Below are positions 4,251 to 6,619 of a stretch of DNA of 6,619 nucleotides, piece after piece (position 1 is the stretch's first letter; each line of letters starts with the position of its first letter). The stretch comes from Actinomycetes bacterium (GTDB lineage Bacteria; Actinomycetota; Actinomycetes; Propionibacteriales; Propionibacteriaceae), in contig JAKOQD010000126.1 in the NCBI GenBank assembly GCA_029778515.1, forward strand, positions 1 through 6,619. Reading direction: 5' to 3'. A model generated the notes under the pieces. It was not told where the DNA came from. It saw only the letters and a program-made list of their open reading frames with translations, and searched no databases. The position numbers and the translations under genes were made by a program.

Positions 4251-6619
4251 TCAGGCGCCGGCGGCCTGACAGAACAGCGCCCGCTCGGCGTCATCGCGCT
4301 TCTCGGCGAACTGCCTGGCCACGGCGTCAGTTAGCACGGTGTTGGCCCGCCACTGGTCGATCCCGTCCAGGGTCGGACGGTCGGCCAGCGGGCTGGGGAA
4401 CAACAGCCCCAGCACATGCTGCCGAATCGCGGAACTGCGCTCGCCCCAGCCGTCACGTCCATCAGAAATCGCCTCCGCGACCTCCAGGTAGCGCTGCACG
4501 TAGGGCCGCAGCACCTCGTCCTGGCCGAACTTCCAGAAGTTCTGGCTGATCTGGTAGTGGGTCTCGTTGGCCACGTCGGGATCGGCTGTGATCAGCCGCC
4601 AAGCCTCGGTCTTCGCCTCGGCCAGCGGTTGCGCTGCACGTGCGCCGGCAGCCTTCTCGGCGCCGGCTGCGGTCGCGTCGCGCTCGGCTTCAGCGCTGAT
4701 CTCGGCCTCGCCGAACACGCCGAGCCGGGCGAGGTTGGTCACGATCAGCCAGCGCAGGTCGGTGTCGATCGCGAGCCCCGCCGGTGCTTCGTCCCCGTTC
4801 AGCCACGCCTTGAGCAGGTCGGCGACAGCATCGGAGTCCGCAGCCTGGATCAGGGCTCTGGCGAACGCCAGCTGGTGATCCGAACCTGGCTCGGCATCCT
4901 TGATCAGCCGGGCCAGGCCTGCGATCAGACGGTCGTTCAGCTCGGCGCGAGTGTCCCGGGGTGCATAGTAGTCGATCGCGGTGCGCGACTGGCCCATCAG
5001 CGCCTGGACGGCGGTGAGGTCGTCCTCGACGCCGGCGCCGCTGAGCACCAGCGAAACGTAATCGGACGCGCGGAACTCACCATCGCGACACATGTCCCAG
5101 GCCGCACCCCAGCAAAGGGCGCGAGCCAGTGCGTCGTCCAGTCTGCCGATGCCGCTAACCAGGGTGGCCAATGAGCGCTCGTCGAGCCGGATCTTGGCGT
5201 AGGTGAGGTCGTCGTCGTTCAGCAGGATCAGGTCGGGCCGCGCCTGCCCGATCAACTCCGGGATCTCGGTCAATTCACCGGCGATGTCCACCTCGACGCG
5301 ATGGGTGCGGGCCAGTTTTCCGTCCGCCTCGGCAAAGAGGCCGATCGCCAGCCGGTGGTGGCGCAGGGTCGGCCACTGCGGCACCGCGGTCTGCCGGACG
5401 GCGAAGCGGCTGAAGTTCCCGTCCGCGTCGGTTTCGAACTCGGCGCGCAGCGTGTTCACCCCTGAGGTCTGCAGCCACTCCGCGGCGAAGTGGGACAGGT
5501 CGCGTCCGGACGCGGTGGTGAGTGCGGCCAGCAGGTCGCTCAGCTGGGTGTTGCCCCAGGCGTGTTCGGCGAAGTAGGCCCGAACGCCCGCCAGAAACGC
5601 TTCCTGTCCGACGAACGCGACCAGTTGGCGCAGCACCGACGCGCCCTTGGCGTAGGTGATGCCATCGAAGTTCAACTCGACCGCGGCCAGGTCAACCATG
5701 TCGGCAGCCACGGGATGGGTGGACGGCAATTGGTCCTGACGGTAGGCCCAGGTCTTGCGGCTGTTGGCGAAGGTGGCCCACGGGTTGTCGCCGGCGCTGC
5801 CCTTGGCGCGGATCTCGGCTTGGCAGAAGTGCGAGGCCCATTCGGCGAAAGACTCGTTCAACCACAGGTCATCCCACCAGGTCATGGTGACCAGGTCGCC
5901 GAACCACATGTGCGCGAGCTCATGCAGGATGGTGTTGTCTCGGGCCTCATAGGACGCGTTGGTCACCCGCGAGCGGTAGAGGTACTCGTCGCGAATCGTG
6001 ACGCAGCCGGCGTTCTCCATGGCGCCGGCGTTGAACTCGGGCACGAAGATCTGCGCGTAGTCGGCGAACGGGTACGGCATGCCGAAGTGCTCCTCGAACA
6101 CCGCGAAGCCGGCCTTGGTGGTGTTCAGGATCCGCTCGGCGTCCAGGTAGGGCACCAACGACTGCCTGCAGCTCACCGACAGCGGGATCTCCGCGGCGTT
6201 GCCGGCGTAGGAATCAGTGACAGTGTGGAACGGCCCGGCGATCAGGGCGGTGATGTAGCTGGAGATCGGGGGAGTTGTCGCGAAGGTCCAGCGGGCGATG
6301 GTGGCCGGCTGGTCCAACCGCTCCCCGTTCTGCTGGTCGAGCCCCTCCTGACCTTCGATCACCGGTTCCACCGCGGCGGAGTTGGAGATCACCGTCCAGT
6401 CGGCAGGTGCGATCACGGTGAACGCAAAGGTGGCTTTCAGGTCGGGCTGCTCGAAGCAGGCGAAGGCGCGGCGGGCGTCCGCGGTTTCGAACTGGCTGTA
6501 GCAGTAGACGCGGTCGTCCACGGGGTCGACGAAGCGGTGCAGGCCTTCGCCGGTGCGGCTGTATCGGCAGAGCGCGGACACGGTCACTTCATGCTCGCCG
6601 GCGCTGGCGGCGAACCAGA
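4251..6619 (-). CDS. pepN: Aminopeptidase N, M1 zinc metallopeptidase (N-terminus beyond right edge)
   Basis: PepN removes single amino acids from peptide N-termini in the cytoplasm and recycles peptides. The frame is open through the right edge, giving 788 codons; a GTG at 6587-6585 could be mistaken for the start, but family-like sequence (FAASAGEHEV) continues upstream of it. Roughly 75-90 N-terminal residues are missing compared with typical actinobacterial PepN. TGEGLHRFVDPVD opens the conserved part. The exopeptidase motif GAMEN is at 6012-6026 and the zinc motif HELAH at 5910-5924. The third ligand Glu of NESF is at 5853-5855, the usual 18 residues after the second His. The transition-state Tyr of ITYAKGASVLRQL is at 5652-5654. 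A long helical ERAP1-like C-terminal domain follows from about 5240 down, including the Ala-rich segment near 4640-4690. The gene appears intact and is closed by the hairpin at 4167-4211. Confidence 0.97.
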   Translation of the reverse strand, partial: WFAASAGEHEVTVSALCRYSRTGEGLHRFVDPVDDRVYCYSQFETADARRAFACFEQPDLKATFAFTVIAPADWTVISNSAAVEPVIEGQEGLDQQNGERLDQPATIARWTFATTPPISSYITALIAGPFHTVTDSYAGNAAEIPLSVSCRQSLVPYLDAERILNTTKAGFAVFEEHFGMPYPFADYAQIFVPEFNAGAMENAGCVTIRDEYLYRSRVTNASYEARDNTILHELAHMWFGDLVTMTWWDDLWLNESFAEWASHFCQAEIRAKGSAGDNPWATFANSRKTWAYRQDQLPSTHPVAADMVDLAAVELNFDGITYAKGASVLRQLVAFVGQEAFLAGVRAYFAEHAWGNTQLSDLLAALTTASGRDLSHFAAEWLQTSGVNTLRAEFETDADGNFSRFAVRQTAVPQWPTLRHHRLAIGLFAEADGKLARTHRVEVDIAGELTEIPELIGQARPDLILLNDDDLTYAKIRLDERSLATLVSGIGRLDDALARALCWGAAWDMCRDGEFRASDYVSLVLSGAGVEDDLTAVQALMGQSRTAIDYYAPRDTRAELNDRLIAGLARLIKDAEPGSDHQLAFARALIQAADSDAVADLLKAWLNGDEAPAGLAIDTDLRWLIVTNLARLGVFGEAEISAEAERDATAAGAEKAAGARAAQPLAEAKTEAWRLITADPDVANETHYQISQNFWKFGQDEVLRPYVQRYLEVAEAISDGRDGWGERSSAIRQHVLGLLFPSPLADRPTLDGIDQWRANTVLTDAVARQFAEKRDDAERALFCQAAGA

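Noticed and set aside
4416..5174. A 252-codon plus-strand open frame opposite pepN
   Set aside because: It lies wholly inside the conserved C-terminal part of pepN in antisense and has no recognisable protein features.
6585..6587. GTG as the start codon of pepN
   Set aside because: The frame continues upstream to the edge with family-like sequence, and the N-terminal beta-domain would be incomplete if translation began here.

Overview
The window is GC-rich chromosomal DNA that reads as a high-GC actinobacterium. The evidence is GTG starts, strong GC bias at third codon positions, a pyrR-pyrB-pyrC operon order, an M1 aminopeptidase of the actinobacterial PepN type, hairpin terminators without U-tracts and a probable leaderless small gene. 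A Propionibacteriales-like host is a guess from general character only.

Layout: almost everything is on the minus strand. From right to left: (1) pepN, whose N-terminus lies beyond the right edge (4251-6619). (2) A compact gap (4112-4250) with two hairpins, one suited to each converging transcript. (3) A 56-residue single-span membrane protein on the plus strand (3941-4111), the only plus-strand gene. (4) A 175-base gap (3766-3940) between that gene and pyrR, holding the pyr promoter and leader. (5) The pyrimidine operon pyrR-pyrB-pyrC (3765 down to 984), joined by two 4-base stop/start overlaps. (6) A 99-base gap with a perfect 12-bp LacI-type operator. (7) A LacI-family regulator whose C-terminus runs off the left edge (1-884).

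How the genes work together: PyrB makes carbamoyl-aspartate from carbamoyl phosphate and aspartate, and PyrC closes it to dihydroorotate. PyrR senses UMP/UTP and controls the operon through its own mRNA leader. The pyrR ribosome-binding site lies in a small hairpin directly preceded by a UUCG hairpin, which fits translational control of the kind described in mycobacteria. With ATGA and GTGA overlaps, control at pyrR could pass to pyrB and pyrC. In many actinobacteria the cluster continues with carA-carB-pyrF; here a LacI-type sugar regulator follows on the same strand, so the cluster is interrupted or ends at pyrC.

I see no mobile element, CRISPR, tRNA, rRNA or defence system. The core genes are ordinary. 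The less-described material is the small leaderless membrane gene, the pyr leader structures, the strand-biased pepN terminator and a REP-like palindrome.
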